A DNA stretch of 64,000 nucleotides from JAHCHG01 sp965214585 (GTDB lineage: Bacteria > Acidobacteriota > Blastocatellia > Pyrinomonadales > Pyrinomonadaceae). Below the pieces are notes generated by a model that worked only from the letters and a program-made list of their open reading frames with translations, had not been told where the DNA came from and ran no database searches. Position 1 is the stretch's first letter; each line of letters begins with the position of its first letter. Below, in pieces: positions 1 through 7,697 of this stretch. The stretch lies in assembly GCA_965214585.1 (NCBI GenBank), contig OZ243957.1, positions 2,666,001 through 2,730,000 of the forward strand, read 5' to 3'. The position numbers were made by a program, and so were the translations under genes.

Positions 1-416
1 CTGATGTCGGAAATTCCCTGAATTTTCAGCAGAAAAGGTTTTAATTGGTCTTGGGTGCGAAAATCTATTTCCAGAGCGATTAGTCCGGCTCGTAGATTTC
101 GGATGCTTTGCAGCACGTCGCGTTTGAACTGTTCGTTCTGCTCGGCGACTTCGCGCGAGGCTTTTCTTTCCTTTACGGCTTTGTCTATGTCTTCGATTCC
201 TTTGGCGATTCCGCCGAGCGTGTATAAAAATTTCGTCGTGTTTTTTATTTGAATCGCAACCTTTTCCGCGCCTTGTTTGATTTGCGTTTTATCAACCGTT
301 TGAACTTTCGGCGGCGCGGGTTTTTTTCTGTTTTTTCGTTTTTGCGCGGGCGCGGAAATCGTCAGACAGAGCAGACAACTGAAAACCAAAACTAATTTTA
401 CAAAATTTTTATACAT
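1..416 (-). CDS. Secreted protein, partial (3' end outside window)
   Basis: An open frame runs leftward from an ATG at 416-414 and leaves the window, so about 138 codons are visible. The N-terminus (MYKNFVKLVLVFSCLLC...) is a clear signal peptide with a probable cleavage after SAPA. A Lys/Arg/Pro-rich linker follows (about residues 26-38), then a helical, charged stretch. I recognise no family. The gene is divergent from lipB, with about 56 bp between the two starts, so both promoters must lie in 417-472. Function unknown; a periplasmic or outer-surface location is inferred from the signal peptide only. Confidence 0.75.
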   Translation of the reverse strand, partial: MYKNFVKLVLVFSCLLCLTISAPAQKRKNRKKPAPPKVQTVDKTQIKQGAEKVAIQIKNTTKFLYTLGGIAKGIEDIDKAVKERKASREVAEQNEQFKRDVLQSIRNLRAGLIALEIDFRTQDQLKPFLLKIQGISDI

Positions 417-472
417 ATTTTTATTTCTCCGGGTTCGTCAAATCAACGGGAAAATCTTATCATTAAATACTG

Positions 473-1147
473 ATGCGAGAAAGAGAGTTACAAGTTCGCC
501 GTTTGGGACGTTTTAAATATGATGCGGGTTTGCGTCTGCAAAAGGAACTCGAAACGGAAGTTATCGAAAAGCGCGAAACGGATTATCTTTTGCTGCTCGA
601 ACATCCGCACACTTTTACGCTCGGACGGCGCGGAAAATCAGAAGGCGTTCTGGCGGGCGAAGAAGTTTTAAAGCGAATCGGCGCGACGGTTTTTGAAACG
701 AATCGCGGCGGAAAAGTAACGTATCACGGCATCGGGCAGATCGTCGGCTATCCGATTATCAGTTTATCGCCTGATCGTAAGGATGTTCACAGATTCGTGC
801 GCGAAATCGAAGAAGTTTTAATCCGCACGATGAACGATTTCGGCATCGAAGCCTTTCGCATCGAAGGTTTAACGGGCGTTCATACAAAATCAGGAAAAAT
901 CGCGGCAATCGGCGTTCACATCAAGCGTTGGGTGACGACTCACGGTTTCGCGCTCAATGTGAATACGGATTTGAGTTATTTCGATAAAATAATCGCTTGC
1001 GAAGGCGAACCTGTAACTTCGATGGAATATTTATTGAGCGACGAGGTGACTTTGGCGCAAGTTGAGGATAAAATTATTAAAAATTTTAAGCAAGTTTTTG
1101 AATTTGAAAAAGTAGAGGAACAGGAAAAAGCCGCGCAGACGGCTTAG
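473..1147 (+). CDS. lipB: Lipoyl(octanoyl) transferase
   Basis: LipB moves the octanoyl group from octanoyl-ACP to the lipoyl domains of 2-oxoacid dehydrogenases and GcvH (cytoplasm). The 224-residue length fits the family. Visible signatures are LEHPHTFTLGRRG near residue 42, RGGKVTYHGIGQIVGYP near residue 79, the lysine segment SGKIAAIGVHIKRW and the candidate catalytic Cys176 in IIACEGEP. The usual context of the cysteine is P-C-G; here it is A-C-E, a mild deviation. No lipA is visible nearby. The ATG at 473 is the first start that includes the family N-terminus. Confidence 0.93.
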   Translation: MRERELQVRRLGRFKYDAGLRLQKELETEVIEKRETDYLLLLEHPHTFTLGRRGKSEGVLAGEEVLKRIGATVFETNRGGKVTYHGIGQIVGYPIISLSPDRKDVHRFVREIEEVLIRTMNDFGIEAFRIEGLTGVHTKSGKIAAIGVHIKRWVTTHGFALNVNTDLSYFDKIIACEGEPVTSMEYLLSDEVTLAQVEDKIIKNFKQVFEFEKVEEQEKAAQTA

Positions 1148-1159
1148 AAAATAATTATT

Positions 1160-2089
1160 ATGAAATTAGCAAAATTTTTTATATTCGTAATCGGAATCGT
1201 ATTTATCGCAAATTGCGACAGAACGCCGAAAAAGATCGAACCCGGCGGTTATACGGGAATGAACAACACGGAAAAAGTTAAAAATGTAAACGCTTACGAA
1301 AAACTCGAAGAGATCGGCAGACCGCTGAAAATTCAGGAAAAGATGAAGGAACGCGGCGCACAGGACGACGCGTCACCTGTTTTGAGATTCGTCGCGCCGA
1401 CAAACGGCGCGACGGTCAGCGGTTCGACTGTTGCAGTAAAACTCGAACTCGGCGGCGATCTGAAAGGTTACGAGCCGGGCAAAATTCCCGGAACTGATAT
1501 GGGAAATCACGTTCACATTATTTTGGACAACGAGCCGTATGAAGCGTATTACGATTTCAGCAAGCCGTTTGAACTAAAAAACGTATCGGACGGCGAACAC
1601 ACTCTGCGCGTTTTCCCTTCGCGTCCGTGGCACGAAAGCTATAAAAATCCGGGCGCGTTTCAAATGATAAGATTTACGGTTGCCAGCGGCGGAGCAGATC
1701 CGAACGAGCCTGTAACGACAAATTCCAATCAGCAAATGTCGAATGCAAATGCCGAAACAACGGCAAAATCCGGCGCGGTTGATATGTCGAAACCGCTTCT
1801 CACATACAGCCGTCCGAAAGGCGAATACAAAGGCGAAGATGCCGACGCGATTATGATTGATTTCTGGCTGACAAACGCGAAGCTGACAGGCGACGGCGGA
1901 CAATATAAAGTTCGTTATACGGTTGACAACAACGAACCGAAATTTATCGAGAAATGGCAGCCGATCTGGTTGGCGGGTTTTGCCGCCGGAACGCACAAAG
2001 TCAAACTCGAACTCGTTGACGCGCAGGGAAATCTGATCGAAAACGGCGGTTATAATTCGACTACGCGCGAGATAACTGTTATTAGATAG
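1160..2089 (+). CDS. Putative lipoprotein of unknown function
   Basis: The N-terminus has a hydrophobic stretch ending in a lipobox-like IANC (Cys about residue 19), so the mature 290-residue protein is probably lipid-anchored. Two beta-rich segments can be seen: about 75-175, containing VAPTNGATVSGS and a GNHVHIILDNEPYE stretch, and about 210-309, with VRYTVDNNEP and GTHKVKLELVD. They are joined by a Thr/Asn/Ala-rich linker. Each looks like an Ig-like fold. The gene starts 12 bp after lipB and may be cotranscribed, although no functional link is evident. Family not recognised. Confidence 0.75.
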   Translation: MKLAKFFIFVIGIVFIANCDRTPKKIEPGGYTGMNNTEKVKNVNAYEKLEEIGRPLKIQEKMKERGAQDDASPVLRFVAPTNGATVSGSTVAVKLELGGDLKGYEPGKIPGTDMGNHVHIILDNEPYEAYYDFSKPFELKNVSDGEHTLRVFPSRPWHESYKNPGAFQMIRFTVASGGADPNEPVTTNSNQQMSNANAETTAKSGAVDMSKPLLTYSRPKGEYKGEDADAIMIDFWLTNAKLTGDGGQYKVRYTVDNNEPKFIEKWQPIWLAGFAAGTHKVKLELVDAQGNLIENGGYNSTTREITVIR

Positions 2090-2090
2090 T

Positions 2091-2328
2091 TGTTCATTGT
2101 TGATTGTCAGTAGTTCACGAAATTCAAAGGCAGAAACCCGACAGTTATGGAGGGTGCTGGTTATTAATCAAGAATTTTAATAAAAAAGGCACTTTGCAAC
2201 AGGTTTTCTGAAAATTCACATACTTCTACTCGATCAGCACCCTCCATAACTGTCGGGTTTCTGCCTGTTTAGAAAGTTATCATTTGTATTTTCGTGATTT
2301 ACTGACAATCAACAATGAACAATGAACA
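2091..2328. repeat. Nested repeat: heptamer arrays enclosing inverted-repeat copy A
   Basis: This fills the 314-bp gap 2090-2403. The inner pair of 31-nt inverted arms is at 2129-2159 and 2235-2265 (ends GGCAGAAACCCGACAG and GGAGGGTGCTG). Outside them are heptamer arrays: units TGTTCAT, TGTTGAT, TGTCAGT at 2091-2111 and the complementary units ACTGACA, ATCAACA, ATGAACA at 2301-2328. The outer arms pair with each other as well. No ORF is supported inside. A ribosome binding site (AAAGGAG) for the next gene follows near 2385. Confidence 0.9.
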
Positions 2329-2403
2329 CTCCCGCACTTGAATTTACACGCATTTTCAAATAACCTCACAACAAATCATTTTACAAAGGAGTCATAAAAA
2401 TTT

Positions 2404-3141
2404 ATGCGTCGTGATACGACATCTTGGTATAGTCATAATCTGCAAATGGAAATGCCGCTCGTGGCTTACGGACACGCGGGTTATCCGCTTTTAATGTTTC
2501 CGACGGCGGCGGCGGATTATCTGGAATATGAGAGATTTCATCTGGTTGACGCGATCAAACCTTTTATCGAAGCGGGTTTAATTCGCGCCTATTCGATAAA
2601 TTCGGTCAACAAACACAGTTTGCTTAACAAACAAATGTATCCGGGACACAAAGCCGAAATGCTTCTACGTTATGACCGATACGTTATGCAGGAAGTTTTG
2701 CCGCTGATTCGCAATGAATGCGGACAGAATGCAAAACCTCTGACGACGGGCGCGAGTTTGGGCGCGTTTCTGGCGGCGAACACATATTTTAAGCATTCGG
2801 ACAATTTTCGCGGCACGATTGCGATGAGCGGAAGCTACAATATTTACAATTATCTGGAAAAAGATTATTACGACGAAAACGTATATTTCAACAATCCGAT
2901 GATGTATATGAAAAATTTAAACGACGATTTTCATCTGCCGAATCTGCAAAAAGCCGATTCAATCGTCATCGCCACCGGACAAGGCGCGTTTGAAGCACCG
3001 GACAGAAGCCGCGAATTTTCTAATCTTCTGCATTCCAAAGGAATTCCGCATCTGCTCGAAATCTGGGGACACGACGTAAATCACGATTGGGTTTGGTGGC
3101 GCAAAATGCTTCCCTTTTACTTGGGAAAATTTTGCAGTTGA
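2404..3141 (+). CDS. Esterase-family alpha/beta hydrolase
   Basis: The 245-residue protein has the fold signatures of the esterase family that includes S-formylglutathione hydrolase-like and PHB-depolymerase-like enzymes. The nucleophile elbow GASLG carries Ser118, and histidines at 223 and 227 (HDVNHDW) are the candidate catalytic His. There is no signal peptide, so it is probably cytoplasmic. The start is preceded by a good Shine-Dalgarno sequence (AAAGGAG, about 13 nt upstream). It stands alone between two hairpin repeats. The substrate cannot be told from the sequence. Confidence 0.85.
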   Translation: MRRDTTSWYSHNLQMEMPLVAYGHAGYPLLMFPTAAADYLEYERFHLVDAIKPFIEAGLIRAYSINSVNKHSLLNKQMYPGHKAEMLLRYDRYVMQEVLPLIRNECGQNAKPLTTGASLGAFLAANTYFKHSDNFRGTIAMSGSYNIYNYLEKDYYDENVYFNNPMMYMKNLNDDFHLPNLQKADSIVIATGQGAFEAPDRSREFSNLLHSKGIPHLLEIWGHDVNHDWVWWRKMLPFYLGKFCS

Positions 3142-3149
3142 TTCAGTTC

Positions 3150-3219
3150 AGAGTAACGCCTTTAGGCGTGAAAACACCGCGCTTCGCGGGTGTTTTCTCA
3201 CGCCTAAAGGCGTTACTCT
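3150..3219. repeat. Long hairpin with TTTA/TAAA loop modules
   Basis: The arms AGAGTAACGCCTTTAGGCGT (from 3150) and its complement ending at 3219 form a stem of about 30 bp around a GCGCTTCGCG centre. Inside each arm sits a smaller hairpin: ACGCC-TTTA-GGCGT at 3156-3169 and ACGCC-TAAA-GGCGT at 3200-3213. It lies between the esterase and the FMN reductase, both on the + strand. It could end transcription of the esterase, but no T-run follows it. Confidence 0.85.
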
Positions 3220-3245
3220 AACTTAAATATCTTTTAACTTTAACA

Positions 3246-3857
3246 ATGACAAAAAAACCGAAAATATTAGCATTCGCGGGCAGTCTGCGCGAAGAATCTT
3301 ACAACAAAAGAGTCGTCAAAGTCGCCGTCGAAGGCGCGGAAAAAGCAGGCGCGTCAGTTACTTACATCAAACTCGAAGATTATCCGATGCCGATCTACGA
3401 CCCGGACGATCACAAGAAAAACGGGTTCGACGAAAACGCGCTCAAGTTTCAGAAACTGCTTGGCGAACACGACGGTTTTCTGATCGCTTCGCCCGAATAT
3501 AACGGCTCTCTGCCCGGCGGTTTGAAAAACGCGATTGACTGGGCTTCGCGCAAAAGCGACGAATACGGAATGATCGAAGTTTTCAAAGGCAAAGTTGCGG
3601 CGATTATGACGGCTTCGCCCGGAAATTTCGGCGGAATCCGCTGCCTGAATCATCTGCGCGGCGTGCTTTCGATTATGCTCTGCAATGTTCTGCCGTCTGA
3701 AATTGCAGTCGGCGGCGTAAACAAAATGTTTGACGGCGACGGCGAGGAAATGACCGACGAGAAAATGGAAAAACTGCTTCACGATCTGGGAGCATCTCTC
3801 GCCGAAATGCTGGAGAAAACTCACGGCGAAATCGAGGTTGCCGAAAATGCGGAATAG
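3246..3857 (+). CDS. NADPH-dependent FMN reductase family protein
   Basis: A flavodoxin-like fold protein of 203 residues. The phosphate-binding loop GSLREESYNKR is near residue 12, and the family signature SPEYNGSLPGGLKNAIDW is near residue 83. These match the NAD(P)H-dependent FMN/quinone reductases (ChrR/azoreductase type), which use NAD(P)H to reduce flavin, quinones or related acceptors. The C-terminus is acidic. It is followed 37 bp later by a quinone oxidoreductase on the same strand, so the pair may form a redox-stress unit. Exact substrate unknown. Confidence 0.9.
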   Translation: MTKKPKILAFAGSLREESYNKRVVKVAVEGAEKAGASVTYIKLEDYPMPIYDPDDHKKNGFDENALKFQKLLGEHDGFLIASPEYNGSLPGGLKNAIDWASRKSDEYGMIEVFKGKVAAIMTASPGNFGGIRCLNHLRGVLSIMLCNVLPSEIAVGGVNKMFDGDGEEMTDEKMEKLLHDLGASLAEMLEKTHGEIEVAENAE

Positions 3858-3894
3858 CTGAGAATTTGCTCTCGAATAAATTCAAAAATATAAG

Positions 3895-4878
3895 ATGAAA
3901 GCTGTTTACATCAGGGAATTCGGCGCGGCGGAAAATCTCGAAATCCGCGAAATCGAAAATCCGCCCGATCCGAAAGATTCGCAGATTTTGGTAAATATCA
4001 AAGCATCGGCGTTAAACCGCGCCGACATTTTGCAGCGCAAAAATCTGTATCCCGCGCCCGCAGGCTTTCCCGAAAGAATTCCGGGTTTGGAGTTTGCCGG
4101 CGAAATTGCCCGAATCGGCGATTTGGCGGAAGATTTTAAAATCGGCGACAGAGTTTTCGGCATTACGGCGGGCGGCGCAAATGCCGAATTTCTTTTGACT
4201 CAAGAAAGTCTGCTCGCAAAAATTCCTGACAATTTGAGTTTTACCCAAGCCGCCGCCGTTCCCGAAGCGTTTATCACGGCGCACGACGCGCTTTTTACGC
4301 AGGGAAAATTACAAAAAGGCGAAACGGTTTTGATTCACGCCGTCGGTTCGGGTGTCGGACTCGCCGCTTTGCAACTTGCTAAAGCGCACGGCGCGAAAAC
4401 TTTCGGCACATCGCGCACGGCTGAAAAACTGCAAAAATGTCTGAAAATCGGACTCGACGAAGCGATAAATACGAGCGAAGCGGATTTTGCCGAAATAATC
4501 AAAGAGAAAACTTTCGGCAGAGGCGTTGATTTAATTTTGGATTTGATCGGCGCGAGCGTTTTTCAGAAAAATCTGGAAAGTTTGACGTTAAAGGGGCGAT
4601 TGATTTTAATCGGTTTGCTCGGCGGCGCGAAATCGGAATTTAATCTCGGAACGGCTTTATCCAAACGCCTGAAAATCATCGGCACGGTTTTGCGTTCGCG
4701 CGACGAAACCGAAAAAGCCGAGGCGACGGCAAAATTTGTTTCCGAAGTTTTGCCTCTGCTCGAAACCGGGAAAATCGCGCCGAATATTGATAAAATTTTC
4801 CCAATCGAAGAGGCGGCAAAAGCTCACGAATATCTCGAATCGAACAAAAGTTTCGGCAAAGTCGTTTTCAAGATTTAA
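3895..4878 (+). CDS. NAD(P)H:quinone oxidoreductase (zinc-independent MDR family)
   Basis: The 327-residue protein belongs to the medium-chain dehydrogenase/reductase superfamily, quinone-reductase (PIG3/QOR-like) branch. The N-terminal part has ALNRADILQRKNLYP and PGLEFAGEIARIG, the cofactor-domain part has VLIHAVGSGVGLAALQLAK, and the C-terminus has EAAKAHEYLESNKSFGKVV. The zinc-binding cysteines of alcohol dehydrogenases are absent, as expected for this branch. It most likely reduces quinones with NADPH in the cytoplasm and may be cotranscribed with the preceding FMN reductase. Confidence 0.92.
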   Translation: MKAVYIREFGAAENLEIREIENPPDPKDSQILVNIKASALNRADILQRKNLYPAPAGFPERIPGLEFAGEIARIGDLAEDFKIGDRVFGITAGGANAEFLLTQESLLAKIPDNLSFTQAAAVPEAFITAHDALFTQGKLQKGETVLIHAVGSGVGLAALQLAKAHGAKTFGTSRTAEKLQKCLKIGLDEAINTSEADFAEIIKEKTFGRGVDLILDLIGASVFQKNLESLTLKGRLILIGLLGGAKSEFNLGTALSKRLKIIGTVLRSRDETEKAEATAKFVSEVLPLLETGKIAPNIDKIFPIEEAAKAHEYLESNKSFGKVVFKI

Positions 4879-4916
4879 GAAATGTGAAATTGCAGGTTAT
4901 GTTGTAAGTATCGTAT

Positions 4917-6101
4917 ATGATTTCGCTTACGGAAAATTTGATTGATGAGCCGGTTTTGCCGAAATGCCGTATTTCGGTGGGAATTCCCGCCCGCGATGAA
5001 GCCGAATATCTGCAAAAAACTCTCGAAGCGTTTGTTCGTCAGATTAATCTGAATGGACAGCCGTTTGACAAAGCGAAATTTGAAATTATCCTTTTGATAA
5101 ATAATTCTACGGATAATTCTTTGAAAATCGCCCGAAAATTCAAGGCTGAAAATCAACAGCTAAATCTGCACATCGCGCAAACGAACACTTCAAAAAAAAA
5201 TGCCAACGGCGGATTTATCAGGCGTTTGCTGCTCGATGAAGTATATTCGCGTCTGACGCAAAACGGAAAAAAAGGCGGTGTTATGATGACCACCGACGGC
5301 GACACGCAAGTTGCGGACGATTGGATTGCGGCAAATATGTCTGAAATTGAAAACGGCGCGGATGCTGTCGGCGGACGAATAAATTTTTCGGCTGAAGAAC
5401 TCGAAAAAATGGATTTTCCGGCAAGGAAATTTTACTTGATTGATGAAGAATACCGTCTGCTGATCGCCGAACTCGAACATTATCTCGATTTTCTTCCGCA
5501 CGATCCTTTTCCGCGCCATCATCAGCATTTTAACGGAAGTTTCGCCGTAAAAACGGAAATTTACAAAAAAGCGGGCGGCGTTCCGCAGGTCAGTTGTATG
5601 GAAGATGTCGCTTTTTACGACGCGCTTTTGCGAATTGATGCCAAAATCAGACATTCGCCGCTTGTCAATGTTTACACTTCGGCGAGAAATTCGGGACGCA
5701 CCGAAATCGGACTTTCGACGCAGATCAATGATTGGATAAAACTGAGCAAATCGGGCAAAGATTTTATGGTCGAATCCGCCGAAACTGTCGAAAAAAGAAT
5801 AAAAATGCGAAACGCTCTGCGCCGAATCTGGCTGAAAGAACAAGGAAAATCAAGCGTAAAAACTGCCGAACCCGAAAAATTTGCAGCCGGGCTTTTCGTT
5901 TCTGCGGAATACTTACCCGATCAATTACGCAAACAAAAAAGTTTCGGCGCGTTTCTCGATCATATTTATCAAAAGCAGGGCGAACAGAGCAGTCGGCAAC
6001 GGGAAAATTTTCTCGTTCCAATCGGTGAAGCGGTTCGGGATTTGAGAAAAAAACTCGAAAAACTGCGGCGCAGAGGCAAAACGAAATCTGCGGCAAATTA
6101 A
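4917..6101 (+). CDS. Family 2 glycosyltransferase
   Basis: The GT-A core begins at about residue 18 (ISVGIPARDEAEYL). The metal-binding acidic motif is TDGDTQVADDW (about residue 123), and LLINNSTDNS marks the nucleotide-binding strand. The C-terminal 150 residues are charged and helical, without clear membrane segments, so it is a soluble or peripheral enzyme. It converges with the methyltransferase gene: the two stop codons overlap at 6098-6101. Its association with NodS-like, PIG-L and acyl-CoA-dehydrogenase-like genes suggests a role in building the same glycoconjugate; donor and acceptor are unknown. Confidence 0.88.
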   Translation: MISLTENLIDEPVLPKCRISVGIPARDEAEYLQKTLEAFVRQINLNGQPFDKAKFEIILLINNSTDNSLKIARKFKAENQQLNLHIAQTNTSKKNANGGFIRRLLLDEVYSRLTQNGKKGGVMMTTDGDTQVADDWIAANMSEIENGADAVGGRINFSAEELEKMDFPARKFYLIDEEYRLLIAELEHYLDFLPHDPFPRHHQHFNGSFAVKTEIYKKAGGVPQVSCMEDVAFYDALLRIDAKIRHSPLVNVYTSARNSGRTEIGLSTQINDWIKLSKSGKDFMVESAETVEKRIKMRNALRRIWLKEQGKSSVKTAEPEKFAAGLFVSAEYLPDQLRKQKSFGAFLDHIYQKQGEQSSRQRENFLVPIGEAVRDLRKKLEKLRRRGKTKSAAN

Positions 6102-6688
6102 ATTTTCCGCCACACATCGAGCCGGTATTTCTCTCGCCTGATTTGTTTTATATTCTCGAATTTACCAAAGGCAAATTCGGCAAACGAATCGTGAACCTCA
6201 TCGCCCGTCTGCGGATAATCTTCGACAGAGGGAAGCCAGTGAACAAGCGCGACCTGACCGTTTTTTTGTAAATTATCGAAAATTTTTTCCAATGCCGTCT
6301 GCCAATCGGCGGGCGATAAATAATAGCCGACTTCCGAAACTAAAATCAGATCGAACTTTTCGGCGGGAAATTCTTCGGGAAATTTCATCAATTTGAATTT
6401 TACGTTTGGCAGATCGGCGCATCTCCGTTTCGCCTGCGCGAGTGCTTTTTCCGAAACGTCGGTTGCCAGAAGTTTTTCGCAGCGTTCGGCAAGCATTTCG
6501 GTTAAAACGCCAATCGAACAGCCGATTTCAAAGGCATTTTTATATGTTTCTTCGAGCAGACAGTTCAGCGTAGTTTCGTATTTTTCGGCTTCATATTCGC
6601 TCGTTTCAAAATTCCAAGGATCGTCGTTCGCCTGATAAACGTCCTCGAAATATTCTGTTTTTAAAGTGTCTTTTGATTTTTTACTCAT
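6098..6688 (-). CDS. NodS-like SAM-dependent methyltransferase
   Basis: Class I SAM methyltransferase of 196 residues. The N-terminal YFEDVYQANDDPWNFETS and AEKYETTL are typical of the NodS branch (N-methyltransferases acting on amino sugars). The SAM loop is FEIGCSIGVLT and motif II/III is LILVSEVGYYLS. An open frame extends to 6754, but those 22 codons run into the inverted repeat at 6711-6857. I therefore take the ATG at 6688-6686 (MSKKSKD). It is last in the series glycosidase, dehydrogenase, PIG-L, methyltransferase. N-methylation of a deacetylated sugar is inferred from family and neighbours. Confidence 0.88.
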   Translation of the reverse strand: MSKKSKDTLKTEYFEDVYQANDDPWNFETSEYEAEKYETTLNCLLEETYKNAFEIGCSIGVLTEMLAERCEKLLATDVSEKALAQAKRRCADLPNVKFKLMKFPEEFPAEKFDLILVSEVGYYLSPADWQTALEKIFDNLQKNGQVALVHWLPSVEDYPQTGDEVHDSFAEFAFGKFENIKQIRREKYRLDVWRKI

Positions 6689-6710
6689 TTTTTTAAGTTT
6701 TTTAGTAATA

Positions 6711-6857
6711 GGAGAAACGCAGTTGAAAAAACCGAACATTGCAGAAACCCGCACGAAGTAAGGGTGTCAAATGTATTGCACCCTTACTTCGTGCGGGTTT
6801 CTGCAAAACATTATTCGCTTTGATTTCAATAATAAACAATTCAACTGCGTAACTCCT
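6711..6857. repeat. Inverted-repeat copy B with outer arms
   Basis: The inner 26-nt arms are perfect: 6741-6766 (GCAGAAACCCGCACGAAG, ending AAGGGTG) and 6779-6804. Outer arms GGAGAAACGCAGTTGAA (6711-6727) and TTCAACTGCGTAACTCC (6840-6856) pair imperfectly. The ends match the dispersed family, while the centre (CGCACGAAGTA) differs from the GACAGTTATGGA core of most copies. It separates the PIG-L stop from the methyltransferase start, so the methyltransferase message probably carries this structure in its leader. Confidence 0.9.
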
Positions 6858-6928
6858 AAGTAATTGAAGTTTTGCTCTCGCGCCCGCTGTTTAATCCAGT
6901 GAAAATTCCGAGTGATTTAAAAATTGCT

Positions 6929-7684
6929 CTATAAAATCTGCTCCAGATAAATTTCAAAAGGTTTTGCAAAATTTTGCAGAACTTCCTTGGAAAGCCGGAA
7001 ACCGTGCGGATCGTCGTCAATCAGATTCGTGATTTGCGATTCGTGCATTCTGATCGCCTTTTGCTTTTTTTCAACTGCCGAAGTTATGTCGAGCCGAAAC
7101 GCCGAAACCTCGTTTTCTTGCGGCAGATCGCCGTTTTCAGCCATTTCCCAAAGCCAGACCGGATATTCTAAAATTTTCGTATTTTCGCTTTTCGCTTCGT
7201 CGAATAAGGAAAATGCGGCTCGATGATCCGGGTGCGGATCGCGCCGCCACGGAACAATTATCGTTTGCGGCTCAATAATTTTCAGAAACAGGCGGCAGCG
7301 ATTTACCGCTTGCCCGAAGTTTTCCGAATTGGTTTGCGGGACGCTCCGATCTTTGAAGCGAAAAAAAGTTATGTTTTCCGCTTTTACGTCTAAAATTTCC
7401 GCCGCCGCAAGCAATTCCTTTTCGCGCAAATCGCGCAGTTTTTCGGGCGGGAATTTTGCGGAATTCGGATGCGAAAGCGTGCCGTCGCTTAGAACCGCGA
7501 TAAAAACCACGCAGCCGAATTTACGCAAAAGCGCGATTGCGCCGCCGCAGCCGAGCGATTCATCGTCAGGATGCGGCGCGACGACAAGCGTTCTGCCCCA
7601 ATTTAACACTTCCTCTTCGTTTTTTATCGGCAGAACGGAGAAATCTCCGAGAGGTTTTTTTATTGAAGTTTCGGAAATTGTCAT
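6929..7684 (-). CDS. PIG-L family deacetylase
   Basis: The LmbE/PIG-L fold is shown by APHPDDESLGCGG near residue 36 (zinc site His-Pro-Asp-Asp) and RRDPHPDHRAAF near residue 147. The 251-residue length is normal. These zinc hydrolases remove N-acetyl groups from GlcNAc-type sugars or similar amides. The start lies 13 bp after the stop of the acyl-CoA-dehydrogenase-like gene, so the two are cotranscribed. Paired with a NodS-like methyltransferase, deacetylation followed by N-methylation of an amino sugar is a reasonable inference. Confidence 0.9.
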   Translation of the reverse strand: MTISETSIKKPLGDFSVLPIKNEEEVLNWGRTLVVAPHPDDESLGCGGAIALLRKFGCVVFIAVLSDGTLSHPNSAKFPPEKLRDLREKELLAAAEILDVKAENITFFRFKDRSVPQTNSENFGQAVNRCRLFLKIIEPQTIIVPWRRDPHPDHRAAFSLFDEAKSENTKILEYPVWLWEMAENGDLPQENEVSAFRLDITSAVEKKQKAIRMHESQITNLIDDDPHGFRLSKEVLQNFAKPFEIYLEQIL

Positions 7685-7697
7685 AGATTTTAACGAT

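Noticed and set aside
6689..6754. 22-codon N-terminal extension of the NodS-like methyltransferase
   Set aside because: These codons run into inverted-repeat copy B, and MSKKSKD at 6688 gives the typical family start.
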